Below are positions 48,180-63,866 of a DNA stretch of 64,000 nt, piece by piece. Each line of letters begins with the position of its first letter. Positions within the stretch are counted from its first letter, which is position 1. The notes beneath the pieces were generated by a model that saw only the letters and a list, made by a program, of their open reading frames with translations, ran no database searches and was not told the origin of the DNA. Source of the DNA: Umbelopsis ramanniana AG (lineage: Eukaryota > Mucoromycota > Umbelopsidomycetes > Umbelopsidales > Umbelopsidaceae); the NCBI RefSeq assembly GCF_025399195.1, contig NW_026252092.1, forward strand, positions 124,001 through 188,000, in the 5' to 3' direction. The translations under genes were made by a program, and so were the position numbers.

Positions 48180-49618
48180 AAAAGAGAGAAAAACTTGGAT
48201 ATTGAAAGGTCACGTGAGGATCATCCGCATGCTCGCAGTATCCAGAACATCCTTTTATTCTTCCCTGCAGTATGAGAGCTATACTAGCTAGTCCTAAAGT
48301 CTTATCTTTTTCGACACGTCCTATAATAATATAATATGGTGTATTCACAATTTCGAACTTCGGCTGATTTTGTACTTGTGAAAGCGATGACAAAATGCCT
48401 TTGTTGTAGCCACCTATCAACACGAGGGGGGGTGTAATACGGGGAATCTCCTATTGCTACTGTGGTCGACTCAGGAGCTTCCTTTTGTTCTCTTCACGGG
48501 TTACAATACTATAGTATGAGGAATATTGAGATCTGATTTTACAAGCACTTTTCTCATAGCTATATGCATCATTCCTCGATCCCTACTCGGAGTGGGCTTA
48601 TATAACACCATTTTCCTTTGTACAGCGTGGCCAAATATACAAGTGCATCTTACGGGAATCGCTATGGTGGATCAGCAATGTTTGGTACCTTGGGTTTTGA
48701 GTAATCCATTCATGGTAATTGATCTTGTGGTGTTGGATGCCATGGATTTCTAGCTTACGCAGCGCTTGGTACAAGATTTCAATTCCATCTTGCCAATGTC
48801 TTTTCTGGACAAATGATGCAGATATCCTATCTGCGTGGTTCATTGCATGTTAATCTAACATTATCATCCACGTAGTATAGATAGGTTTAAAGAGTTTATT
48901 TACAAAGTGGCTTTTGGAAATGCAGGATCGCTGCTCTCGATAAACATGTAACTTGGAAGTAGCAAGTTAAATTACTTCACGAAGTCATGCCTAGCCGTTG
49001 ATTTCAGTTATAGTTTTATATGCTAAGCATTTCTCTTGCGAAGAGAATCGTCAGTTCCAAGCTTACGGGCAGAAGCGAAGAGGGCACCTTCAAAGAAAAT
49101 ATTAAGTTGCAACCCAAGCTGGACCAGTCAATGTTCCTGCATTACTCACCTGTTACTGCGGCGCTGACGATGAAGATAAGTGGTTTGACTTCAACGGGAA
49201 TGTGTCCTGGACGGGGCAATTTGCTAAGAATCATGATGAGAAAGCGTACGTTCAGTATGGCGATAAGCTGGCGTTCATCCTTTTATAACTATCAAAATTC
49301 ATGCAAATAAAAAAAGTGTCGTATGACCTCATGGTCTCACCCTAAAAAATCGCATGGGTACAATCGATGATTGAGAAAAAAGAACAATAGCAGTTGGTGG
49401 AATTGTGATTCGTTTCATGGATCCAGCGATTTCTCAGCATTGTCCCCAATCATGTCACGAGCTGAAAAGACACGGGCTACATGTAGCTGTTAAAAACACT
49501 GGATCTAACTTCTAGGATGCCGCAACGCCGAGAAATTGTTGGTTATACGCGTAGATAATGTGTAGTAGATAATGTGTAGTATTACGAAGCTGAAAAGCGA
49601 GCAAGCATTATCCTTTTA
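48180..49618. other. Kinase 5' flank and intergenic
   Basis: About 1.44 kb. GGTCACGTGA (CACGTG at 48211-48216) is 32 bp before the kinase ATG. The remainder has short frames without motifs. Confidence 0.45.
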
Positions 49619-52515
49619 CTAATTTAGAGTATAATTATTCAAGTGCTTCTGAACATCTGTGATGAAGTCTGACATGCTGATATTGTAGCCCTTGCTTTTA
49701 GGGAGGCACAGTAAATAAGCCGATGCTATCATTAAAGTGTCAGCAATTTACCTTACTATTGAACCTGATTCTACATACGTACCTTCAATAAGCTCGTTAT
49801 TTGCTAATAGAGCTTGTATCATAAGAATGATATCTACTGCTTCTCTTTCAGAAGGATGCCTTAGTAAATTTCTTTCTAGAGTTTCCTCCGCTAAATCCCA
49901 CTGCTCATTCTCATAGTAACATAAAGCCAGCCTTCTGTTGTTTATATAATCATTAACAATCTCTTTCTGATCTTATGCGTTATTCTACTTGATGATCTTA
50001 CCTTCGCAACATCATCAAATTTGTATCTCCCCAGGCATCAGAATCGTAAAGTGTCTCCGTACATTCGAAACAAAATGCCGCTGTGCGATAAGCCTTTACC
50101 TAAGTTGATGCAACGGATTAGAAAACCTTTTTATCCACCTATTGATGCAGCAATCAATTTCTACCCGAATAAAATGATCGCCATATTTCCATAAAATCTG
50201 CAATTACGTCGATGAGACAAAATATTTCCTTCTAGAGCAAAATCAGGACTTACCATGCAAATGCTGTAAACTGTCACATCTTCCAAATCATTTTTGATGC
50301 TATGGATGGCTGAAACATTGATCATTAAATTTCACTTATTTGCGCTTTTTTTTTTGGAATTGTCAATATAGTAGCTACCTTCATATGCGAGCTCAATCAT
50401 ATTTTTGGCTGTCTTGGGATCACCTTCACACCACATACCGATGATTTGAAATTTGACAATGTGAATCGTTTCAAAGTTTTCTTTACGCAAAGACTGACCA
50501 ATGTGTACAGCATTCTTTACAATCAGCTGGTCCAACCCTTGGAATAACTTTTCTGGCCTGGGATTGGAAATATACGTCAATATTCATGGGCAATTTGGAA
50601 GCACTGACGGAATTCATTGTTACCCAACATCGATCTTGACCATATCCACAATAGCAACAAGGCTGAAGTAAAACTTAATTACCGCGCGTATATGATTTAT
50701 CGTTGAGCACTTACATGTTGACATTTCTGTCTGTCAGCCGACTCTGCGACATAGCATCTTGGTAAGCTAAAATGTAAAGATAAAAATGCCGATTCATATC
50801 AATGTTGGCTTAGCATCACGTAAATATACCTTCGTATAGACTTGCAACGTTTGTACCAAAGTATTTCATCTTTAACTTCAATATCATCAAGTGCAGCAAC
50901 ATGTCTGAAACAGATATCTTGAAGTACTGTCAATATAAGCCATACATACTGCTGGTTAAAAGCTAAAGTTTACATTGGAGACAGATTTTAGGAAACCTGC
51001 AATGTCATTTGATGCTGTTGCTTTTGGCATATCATAGTTCAACAGAATACTGGCTTTTCCATACAAATAAATATGACGATGTCATTAGGTGAGAATACGA
51101 GAATGCATGTACCTTGTAATTTAGCGTTCTGAATCTGACGTGGCATTGGTAACAATGATACTGGTAAAAAGACGACGTCCAATCTGATGATATGAAGTAA
51201 TTCTTACTCTTAAAGAAGATGCTAGTACCCCTCCACTAGCTAGTGCCTTGTCTTCCACTTTGAAGAAATTGACTTTACTCCAAATGAATGCTTCTTCAAT
51301 GTTGTTCCTGCGTAAACAGTAAATGATGGCTCGCAGACAGATAGCACACAAGTCTTGCACCTATTGACATAATGTCAAGTTTCAATAGTGTCAAACGAGG
51401 TGTAAAGCATTTAGTTGGAAATTATCGTACCTGTTTAGCTGTTGTGAGCTCATTGATATCTAAGACATAGCTTTGTCATCCATCAAATTATATTAGACTG
51501 AATAATGTAATCAGCCTTACATTGAGTTGCAATGTCGACCATTAAACTACAAGCTTGACTGTTGTTCATAGACAGGTACTTGTAATACAAATTAATGCAC
51601 AGATATTGACAGGTAAAATGCTAGCAGCAGTATTCACCATTTCCGCCAGGTAGAAATGCAATATGAACTGTAGTTCATGGTATTTCGATGTAATTTCAGG
51701 ATTCAAGTTCCATGTGTTAATTTGAAGCTATATAGTGTCAGCCAAGCATCAGTCACCAACGATTCGATTGATAATACTTACATCCTTAGCTTCATTGAAG
51801 GTTTGGTCCGCTTTTTCGTATTCACCCACGTCTACAAAATAACTAATCAGATCTAAACGGTTTTCCATACTACTTGAACAAACTTTACCGAGACTCGATT
51901 TTCCAAAGATGCAGGCAAGCTCAAATATTTGTAATGTTGCTATTGCAGGTCAAATTCGAATTGTATGAGATTAACGCTCGTACAAGTTCATCTACAGTCA
52001 TACGTTATATGTCAGTACCTTGCTCAGTCATAAGGTCCGTATTTGCAATGGTAGCCTTGATGAAAGTGTAGCCGATGTCGAGAACTGTGTTTCATTAATT
52101 TCATGTCTGTTTCAGAGCAAGAGGTTGAGGTCAAAATAAAATTACTTTTAAAATTTAAATGTCGTCCATACAGAGCTTGCGCATCTTTAGACAGATCGAA
52201 TAACCGTTTGCCTTCAGCAAACAGGATTTTTAGCTGTGCCATCTTTCTTCTTTACCAATTGCAGAGGAATCTTACCGATGGCATAGAGTTTAGTTGCAGT
52301 AGTATCAGAGAATCTGATACCATTTATGTCATTGGCAATATTTGCCAGGCGCGTGAGAATTTGACTGTTATTCTTAGTGCCGTCATTGTGAAATTCAGTC
52401 TCCAACTCTTGCATGCACTCTGTCGACAGTTTGCATGAATACAAAAGGATGATAAAATCAAGATTTGACCTCTGAATGTACCTTCAATCTGAAGTATTAT
52501 GTCTTGAGAATGCAT
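49619..52515 (-). CDS. ZIP4: ZIP4/SPO22/TEX11-like meiotic TPR protein
   Basis: About 20 small exons encode roughly 570 residues. Exons I can place: 52515-52482, 52419-52276, 52211-52146, 52084-52019, 51939-51782, 51727-51638, 51578-51521, 51459-51431, 51360-about 51230, about 51160-51113, 51053-50974, 50926-50830, 50757-50715, 50662-50624, 50557-50379, 50309-50254, 50197-50165, 50099-50002, 49934-49783, 49725-49619. Helical TPR-like repeats run throughout. Diagnostic blocks: Y-G-R-H-L-N-F-K-I-L-D-I-G near the N-terminus, N-V-A-S-L-Y-E-D-A in the middle, and near the end I-L-W-K-Y-G-D-H-F, A-Y-R-T-A-A-F-C-F and L-R-R-L-A-L-C-Y-Y-E-N. ZIP4 is a ZMM scaffold for class I crossovers and synapsis. 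All phases close except the junction at about 51.11-51.24 kb. Upstream exons cannot be excluded. Confidence 0.75.
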
Positions 52516-52735
52516 ATATCATAGATGATTTTTGCAGAGTTGGGGTAAGATGCCAGAAAAAGAAAAATGTAATTCTGTCCCAGAAAAGAGCTGAATGCAG
52601 AAATTTCCTCGGAACCCGCACGTTTGATACCCACAGTTTTTTGTCATAGCTTGAAATGTTAAATGCAGTTCGACCACGGATCGCATGTAGTTCCCCTGCA
52701 TTTCGACTTCGAGCATTCTCTTCTTCTGATCGTCG
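52516..52735. promoter_or_regulatory. Short divergent promoter between ZIP4-like and PP2C genes
   Basis: Only 220 bp separate the two start codons, so upstream elements must be shared or nested. A minus-strand frame crosses it without family features. No known meiotic element was recognised by eye. Confidence 0.45.
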
Positions 52736-54463
52736 ATGCAGCCTAGATTACTATCTCGTACAAACGTATGACGGTAATAACGGACACTTTAGCCTCGATA
52801 CTTGTTTCGTTATTGTACTGACAGGTTTAAACAGGTAACAAGCTTCGAGTCGCATTGACGAAAGCTCGAAAAATACTAGGTACGTTATCATATAATGGCG
52901 CATTACGTATCTTTTTTTATACGCCATCGCTAATGGTTTGGTATAGGGTATTCCAGCTTTCGAGGCACTCGGCCAACAAATGAGGATCGCTATACCATCA
53001 AATCATTGTCCATTGGAGCTGGAGGTGGAGTGAATGAAATTGATGCACAGAGACTCTATGTTGGAATTTTTGATGGGTAAGAATGAAAAGTGAAGAATCA
53101 TTGAATTTCTATTGATCTGAGGCTAACCTGACATCTCCTTAACAGCCATGGTGGCAGCAGAGTGTCGGATTGGTATGTAGTCGCAACAAGTCATATTGAA
53201 AATGTCACACCACACTGACCATCACAAGCGCAGGTTGTCCCATAACCTTCATAATCTAATTGAAAACGTAACGCTCGCTGATCTACCAGGTACAGTTGCC
53301 AGCTTGAAGAAATTTGGAGGCTACTTCAAGAGATACCGCCTCCCAAATGTCTTTAAGGACATTGCAGATAGAGACACAGGAGAGCCTTTAGGGAGTGTCA
53401 ATAATAGATCAGCTCTAACACCTGAGCAGAGAATTCAGCTATCGTTCCTGAAAGCCGATGCTTCATGCGCAGGAGAAGAGGAGGCTTCGGATATTTCTAG
53501 CGGCAAACAGCCTGATCAAGTCGGGTCAACAGGAAGCGTTGCCATTGTACAGACAAAGGATAGAAAACCATTTTGGGACAGTCAACAGTACGATATTTTG
53601 ATCGGTCATGTTGGTGATACACGGTAAGGGGTCTTTCTCTCGTCTTAGTCGTGTATATACATTGTCTGACAAAGACGTCAATAGAATTTTGCTTTGTGAT
53701 GCATCCAACGGGGAAGTGGTATCACTTAGCACAGGTGATCATCATCCAGGAAATTCGTTTGAAAATGATAGACTACGAAGATATGCCGGCTATGTCATGA
53801 CAGATTCATGGGGAGCTGACCGTAAGTGATTTACAGAAGATGAGGCTGGACTTCCTATTGACTGACAAGCTATTTCTACATAGGGATCTTGGGAGCGCTT
53901 GCAACTAGCAGAGCTTTTGGAGACACTGGCTTGAAGCGATATGGTGTCTCTGCTGAGCCCGATTTCGTACGACATTCAATAACTGCCAATAACCCAGCGG
54001 CTTTCATGGTACTAAGAGAAATTGCGACGTCTAAATGGCGAAGGGAATGATCAGTTCATTAACAGTAAATCAATAGGTGCTTATAACAGATGGTATCACA
54101 TCAGTAATGACAGACCAGGAAGTCATTGACTTTGTAAGTACCTGAAGTGACAAACTTTGATAAGAGCAGATGTTCCAAAGTATTAATCATAAAACCTAAG
54201 GTGAAGCAATACGATGAACCTCAGGAAGCTGCTAAGGCACTTGTCAACATATCAGAGCAATTTGGTACAGAGGATAATGCTACATGCATGGTACGTTGTA
54301 TACATCTACATATATGGACGTTTGTTGCTACTTACATTTACACTCTTTGTCCCAATAGGTAGTTCGCTTCAAAAACTGGGGCTCAGCTATGCCAGATTAT
54401 ACCAAACGCCTTCGAGAATACAAGTTATCGACATCAACCATGAGTTCTAGACAGTCATGGTAA
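52736..54463 (+). CDS. PP2C-family protein phosphatase, PTC6-like
   Basis: Ten exons (52736-52757, 52835-52879, 52947-53076, 53146-53172, 53234-53623, 53685-53821, 53884-54008, 54077-54133, 54201-54290, 54359-54463) give 375 residues. PPM signature: G-T-R-P-T-N-E-D-R-Y, G-I-F-D-G-H-G-G (metal-binding Asp), G-D-T-R, S-R-A-F-G-D, I-T-D-G-I and E-D-N-A-T-C-M-V-V. The first 20 residues (M-Q-P-R-L-L-S-R-N-K-L-R-V-A-L-T-K-A-R-K) are Arg/Lys-rich without acids, like a mitochondrial presequence. This and the overall pattern point to the PTC6 (AUP1) branch that acts on mitochondrial pyruvate dehydrogenase or mitophagy in yeast. The subfamily call is inference. Two exons are under 30 nt. Confidence 0.88.
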
Positions 54464-55462
54464 TATCGTTTACCATGCATCGTACATTATGTATTTACGC
54501 TATAGTCCTTTGCATATAATAATTTCCTTCACGTTACACATGTTTCTCCTGAGCTTAACCATTAAAACATGCTCTCATCACGACAGTTTTAGTTGTTCCG
54601 ATCAACCCGGTAATATGTGCAAGTCAATGTTTTAAAATTTCAGATTGAAGGAAACTACAGAGATAACAGGTCAAATGCAGTTGGGTGGTAGAATTCTAAA
54701 AGTCAAGCGCTGTAGCACACGGCGTCCGAAGTAGTTAGCCAATTTCCAAGTGAACCTTTAGTTCTTTGATTATGTGTCATTCGCTGATGTCTGAAGTAAT
54801 GCTAAATTCAGCTTCTGTGATGTTATCGTATGTCTATTGAATGATAAGAAGGCTATGGCACAGCAAAACCTTTTCATCGTTCGAATTTTCAAGGCCAAGA
54901 AAAACAAGGTCCACATTTTGGTACAGCCACATTCAGTATTTCGAACTGTGCCTTTTTCTTGGCCATTTGTATTCGCACATACACAAATTATTGATATGAT
55001 GAAGAAAATGAAAGCATATAACCTTCTTCTATCTACGAAGTTCGTCTTAAAGCTGCAGACAACAGCCCTTTCTCAAAAAAAAAAAGTTTTTATGCAGCAG
55101 CAAATGAGCAGAATTTTGTGATAGCAGCTTTTTTGAAAGTCACGCCTGGCAAAAGTACCAATTTGCTGTGTGGTGTCGAAAGGTATTTCCGCTCCTAGCT
55201 CACCTACACTTGCAGTGCATCAGTTGCCGCTTAATCGAGTCCCAGTTGTCGTATTGGATACACTTTTGTACGCTCAAATTAGCACTGGGAAACTCATCCT
55301 TCATCGTCCATACAACACAGTCTGTCGCCATTAATATATAATTGCACATTCACACTTCTCGGGCTCATCACCAATCTGACCCCAGTTTCCCGACATTCAC
55401 CCTCACATTTACGAAAACATTGTTGACCGTAACTATAATAACTACATCAGCTGAGCTTTTGC
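54464..55462. other. Intergenic, PP2C 3' flank and capping-enzyme 5' flank
   Basis: About 1 kb with one 90-codon frame that lacks an ATG start and motifs. Nothing else seen. Confidence 0.5.
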
Positions 55463-58400
55463 ATGGCCTCTATACAGCAAACTGGACTGGCACCCACCGT
55501 TCAGTCCGTTCCAGCGGCCACTTCAACACCTCACGATATTCTAAATGATTCAATTGCAAAACGTGTTGATCCTGTTTATTCAAAAACTCTTCAAGGAAGA
55601 GTTCAAGAATTGTTGAAGATACATCACGATGGGTAAGCGTCAGTTCATTGTCACCCAATAGCAGAATCATAATCAGAATCATCATCAAACGAAACACATG
55701 GCGGCAACAATTGTTATCATGCAAATCTTGAACGAATCGAAGCTTCACCATGCTGCATGTCAGTCCGCATTACCGACTCACGACTTCCAATGTGCAGCCT
55801 TCGCCATTCACCTCCTTTTTCCTCTGATATATTCATTAGCGTATGGCGTACTGACACGTTTTTCTTTAAATTCTCATTTGGCCCTTGAAATATAGGTTTC
55901 CTGGTTCTCAACCTGTTAGCTTTGAAACCAAGCATTTAATCGACCTTCAACGAGAGGATTACTTTGTATGTGAGAAGAGCGATGGTGTACGATATCTGAT
56001 GTTTGCCACACAAACACCAAAAGGGCCCGCAACATTTTTGGTACGTGTATCGGTTATTGTAAGCTTGTTTTATACCGTAATCTAACGTTGCCTATTAGCT
56101 GGACCGAAACCGTTCGTGGTTCTTTATTCCCCATCTATTATTCCCATTAAGGGGAAAAGATAATGAATACCATAATGAAACCCTCATGGATGGAGAGCTA
56201 GTGATGGACATTGACGAAAACAAGGTACGCCAAACTCACTTTATGCATGTTGCCATCATCTAAACTGGCGCTTTAATACTTTTTCTTTTTAGAACAAAAC
56301 GTTACGATTCTTAATATTTGATTTGATGGTGGTCAATACGCAATCTGTTACGCAAAGAGCATTTAGTACGCGCTTAGGGGTATGTTCAGTAGGTTTCTGC
56401 ATTATCGTGATGTGACAAAGTACTGACGTATTATGTGTTTACCCAGATGTTACAACAAGAAGTGATACAGCCGCTTCACAACTCACTCAAAAAAGGTGCA
56501 CCATTCAAGTATGCGAGGTTTCTTTTCTGCTTTTCGACAGGGTGGGTTTTGACATCATACTAATGACAGGATTGATTCACTAGGGTGGAGTTGAAAAAGA
56601 TGGAACGGTCTTATGGATTGGCACTAGTATTTGATCAAATGACTCGCCTCAAACACGCAAGCGATGGTGTTATATTTACGCCTGTTAAATTACCTTACAC
56701 CACTGGCACCTGTGAAAAACTGTAAGCAATTTCGTCTAGCGTTGCTAACGTTGCCAATCGTAATATCCGCTAATCTCCCCCATGATACAGGCTCAAATGG
56801 AAACCGGCGGAATTGAATACCGTTGACTTTCGGATAGCAGTGAAATGGAGCAAAGAGCATAAGCCGATATATTCTTTGGAAGTTGTAGCACAGGGAAAAA
56901 ATTACAAGCCTTATGATCATTTACAATTGGAAACGGAAACAGCACTTGAGTAAGTGATTTTTAGAATACATCGCCTGGAGCTTTTTGTTATAGCCTGAGA
57001 TGCCTAATGTTACATTTCACAACCAGATGGAAGAAGAGCGTTCCAGACGGTAAAATTGGAGAGTTTCGGTATGACCCGGAATGGAATGTTACAATTGTTG
57101 AACCAGGATATGCGCCTACGAAACGAAAGGGCGGATGGAGGTAAGAAATGCCGCACCTTTTTGTTTTTTTAACCGTAATCTCCATATGCAAATTTACTCA
57201 TAATATTCTGAACGGATAGATTTGTCAAGTTCCGAGACGATAAAGAGTTAGCAAATGACGAGCAAGTGGTGAAGAAGATACTCAAAAGTATTCAGGACGG
57301 TGTTACAAAGGAGCAATTGCTTGCTCATATGGAAGACATTCGAACTGCCTGGAAAGCGCGCGAGAAAGGTATCCCCATGCCTGAGCCTGTCACCAAGGTC
57401 CCAAATGCCGCCATGAAGATCACTACCGAAAACCTTTCCAAAACCCTCTCCGGTGGCCCAATGGCTGCTACGCCGGCCATTATGTCACCATCGGCGAACC
57501 CCTTTGACACCTATACCGAAAAGCGATCGTTTCATCAAGGCCATCGCGATTCAACTTCTAGCATAGATTATATGCCTGCATCAAGGAAGAATTCACTTGC
57601 TGATAGTGTCAAAGAACAAGACTTATCTCCTCATGACATCAATTCAAGAAAGCAATCGTTGGATGATCCAATGTCATTAATGGAAGACTCAGATGCTGCG
57701 GAAGAAAAGGCACATGCAATGAAAAATATACAATCTCCCCAATGGAAGGAACAAACTGTGCATGATGCTCGAAAACGCTCGGAAGATGCTCTCATCAAGT
57801 TTAATATAGCTCGTAAACAGTCTGACGAAATATCAGTTAAATCTACGAACACAGAGCCAATGTCGGCGGACAGTGTCGTCAAACAAGAACCGAAAACTTC
57901 ACAGTCAGATAATGCAAACGATAGCCCGCATAATGCAATGGATACCTCAAGTGGGCTTGTGAAAGACAATGAAACACCTGGTAGTGCACCCGTTCGAGTG
58001 GACATGACTTTACGACAAATGATTGAATCAAAGATGCCACCCAAGTTTAGGGGGAGCCAAGGCAAGAAGAGATCTGACTCCATGAAAGTCGCTATCGATA
58101 GCCCAGTGTTGCACACCAATCCCGTTTTAACAAGGGCCGACATTGGATTTGATCACAGGGATGTAAAGCGCAGTAAATCGGATTCTCCATCCAGCTCCAA
58201 TCATTCACCGCAAGAAATTCGAAAGTCGTCTTTACCTCAAACTACGGAAGAACAGCAGCAATTGTCCGCACCACCGCCAATCAAGTCTCAGCCTATGGTT
58301 AAATCTCCCCCACAATCATATAATGGAAAACATATGTCTGATGCTGAAACAGAGGCTGGCGAATATCGCAGAAGGAAGATGTCATTGAGTGGCAATGTTG

Positions 58401-59887
58401 GTACTATTCAAATGGACCGAACTCAATCACCATCTCAAGAAGCTATATCCTCCGGAAAAGCGCAAAAGTTGAGGAAGATTGACGAGCAGCCAACCACCGG
58501 AAACGCTTATTTACCGCATCATCCGCCTGAAAATACTCGAGCAGGACGATACGAAGCTATGCATGATTCGCCTCCAATGCAAATGTCTTCAGCGACTGTC
58601 AGGCATCAACAAATGTGGGAGCAACGAGCGTCACCTTATACCATACCCACCAGTAAATCAACATTTGCGGTCCCAGTATCTCCATACCAGGCATATGCCA
58701 CTAGGAATACAGGCTTTAATCCGTCCGAAATGTATGATACCCCTCGACGTAATTCTGACGAGAAAGCAATGGTGCCTCATGACCAAAGGCAATCCATGGT
58801 CAATCGAAACAGTTCGATTTCTGCACCTCCCAGTCGACGACCCTCTCAAGAAGATTACAGCGCATATTATCATGGCAAACGACCGCAGCCAAGTAGTATT
58901 GCTGATCTATTAAATAACAATGTTGAGGCTACGTCTCTATCATCCAGGCCAGGTACACATTCACCCTCGGTACCACGCCATGAGCGGCCGTCAAGTAACG
59001 AGCGACCTACAGAGAGACCCAATCCATTTGATTTCGCGAAGATATTACATTCACCTGCACAGCCTGCGTCTGATGAAGAAGCTCCTCATCCACCGAATGG
59101 AAGACAAGGAGGGTCTGAACGAATGTCGGAGGACAGTGGATATTCTCATCAGTATTCATCTCAGACAGGAAATGCACTTCATTTCATTAATTATCGAGCG
59201 GATGGTAATCAGGTACAAGCATTAACGTCAAGCATGGAGGTACCTTCACGGCAAGACCCTGCATCAATGGGGTTGGGACCAAAAATGTATGGCCCACATC
59301 ACAGCCATATGTCACCGCACTCCAACTCACCGCACTCGTCAACGCATAGCGGGATGTCATCACCTGAGAGTAGACATTATCAGCAACAGTATGCACCAGC
59401 AAACTCGGCTTATGTGTCACCCCATATGAATCCGTCGTCTACCATGTATCATAGCCCAGGTAGCGGCGTGACTCGAGGAGCCGATCCCCGACACATTGAT
59501 AATAGGCAACCTCAGCAGCGAGACCACGCCATGACAACACCGTATCGTCAGACTTCCTACCCATCCTATGCATACCGTAGTCCTGTATTACAGCATAGCA
59601 CTATGTCGAGTCCAGGAAGATCGAGGGTGGAGTATCCAACAGTGGGGATACCACAACAACAAGATCGTAATGTGAATGTATCGGTCGCTCCAGATGATAT
59701 ACATCGACAGTATAGACGATCCTTTGGTTCTGCTAAACCGTATCAAGGGCATTCACCACCTTATTCACAAGCTCAGACATCGCCTGGAGCGAGACCCAAG
59801 GTCATCGAGGGAGGAGATGACAAGGCCACTGGAGAATCGTCCCGCAAGAACAACACCAAATCGAAACTGGATTTCATTCTCAATTAG
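55463..59887 (+). CDS. CEG1: mRNA guanylyltransferase (capping enzyme alpha) with long disordered tail
   Basis: Nine exons (55463-55632, 55896-56040, 56099-56224, 56293-56379, 56447-56508, 56584-56721, 56791-56949, 57027-57140, 57220-59887) give 1222 residues; yeast Ceg1 has 459. The enzyme moves GMP from GTP to the 5' diphosphate end of nascent mRNA. The nucleotidyltransferase motifs are intact: E-K-S-D-G-V-R-Y (the Lys near residue 85 forms the enzyme-GMP bond), L-M-D-G-E-L, F-D-L-M-V, S-D-G-V-I-F-T, L-L-K-W-K-P and an OB-fold ending [10 protein letters not shown]. From about residue 390 the last exon adds some 830 residues rich in Ser, Pro, His, Gln and Met with many S-P sites and no fold. 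The frame runs without break into K-S-K-L-D-F-I-L-N-stop. Confidence 0.93.
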
Positions 59888-60588
59888 AGGCACACACCCA
59901 ACCACATTTTACACACTCACGCGTTCCTGACTCAGGCACTCACTTTTCTTTAAGCCCTTTTTACTGTTTGCTATGTTTCCTATTTGTTCTGGTAGAAAAG
60001 TTTTTTGTTGTTTGTTGGGCATTTCTCTTTCTTTCTCTGCCTTCTTTTTACGTTGCGTTTCGTTTCGTTAATCTTCAACCTGTGTATTTTTCTTCTGCCT
60101 TTTTTCTCTCATTATTGGGCACGCAGTCCTACCTCCATCACGGTTGTTACAACTGTGATTGTAACAATGCAAATTCATTATTTTCCCCACATCGTACCTT
60201 TGACGGTTATCATTGCCTGTGCTCAAAAGGAAAATGGTTATGTGATGGTCGTGGTGATAATGGACGGAGCCAATCACACGAGGGAAAGACGATTGGGCCG
60301 AGCGATCATAGAGAAAGTGACGAATACTAATTTTTTATTCTAGGCATTTCAATTCCTGTTGGTCCTGAGCAAGCTGTTCTGGATAAGCAAGGAGATAGCA
60401 ATGAAGAAAGGGATGTAGAAATTGGAAAGAAGTGTGTCGATTGAGACCGCATGAGTAGATCTAAATGTAACATATCCTTATATTTTAGTATATTGCTACA
60501 ACATACATACAAGCGTTTTTTTTTCAATTTTTTTTTTTTTTTCAACAATGATTTGGGTCATTGTTCAGGTGAGGCGGGAGGGTTATTT
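59888..60588. other. Convergent 3' flanks of capping enzyme and helicase
   Basis: About 0.7 kb, T-rich (long T runs near 60514 and 60527) and without a recognised gene. Confidence 0.5.

Positions 60589-63866
<3,278 letters not shown>

Noticed and set aside
53196-53240. ATG-initiated frame near 53196 as the start of the PP2C gene
   Set aside because: The ATG lies in an intron; upstream exons supply the required N-E-D-R and F-D-G-H-G-G motifs.
54837-55121. 94-codon plus-strand frame before the capping enzyme
   Set aside because: No ATG start, no motif and no splice sites that would join it to the capping enzyme.
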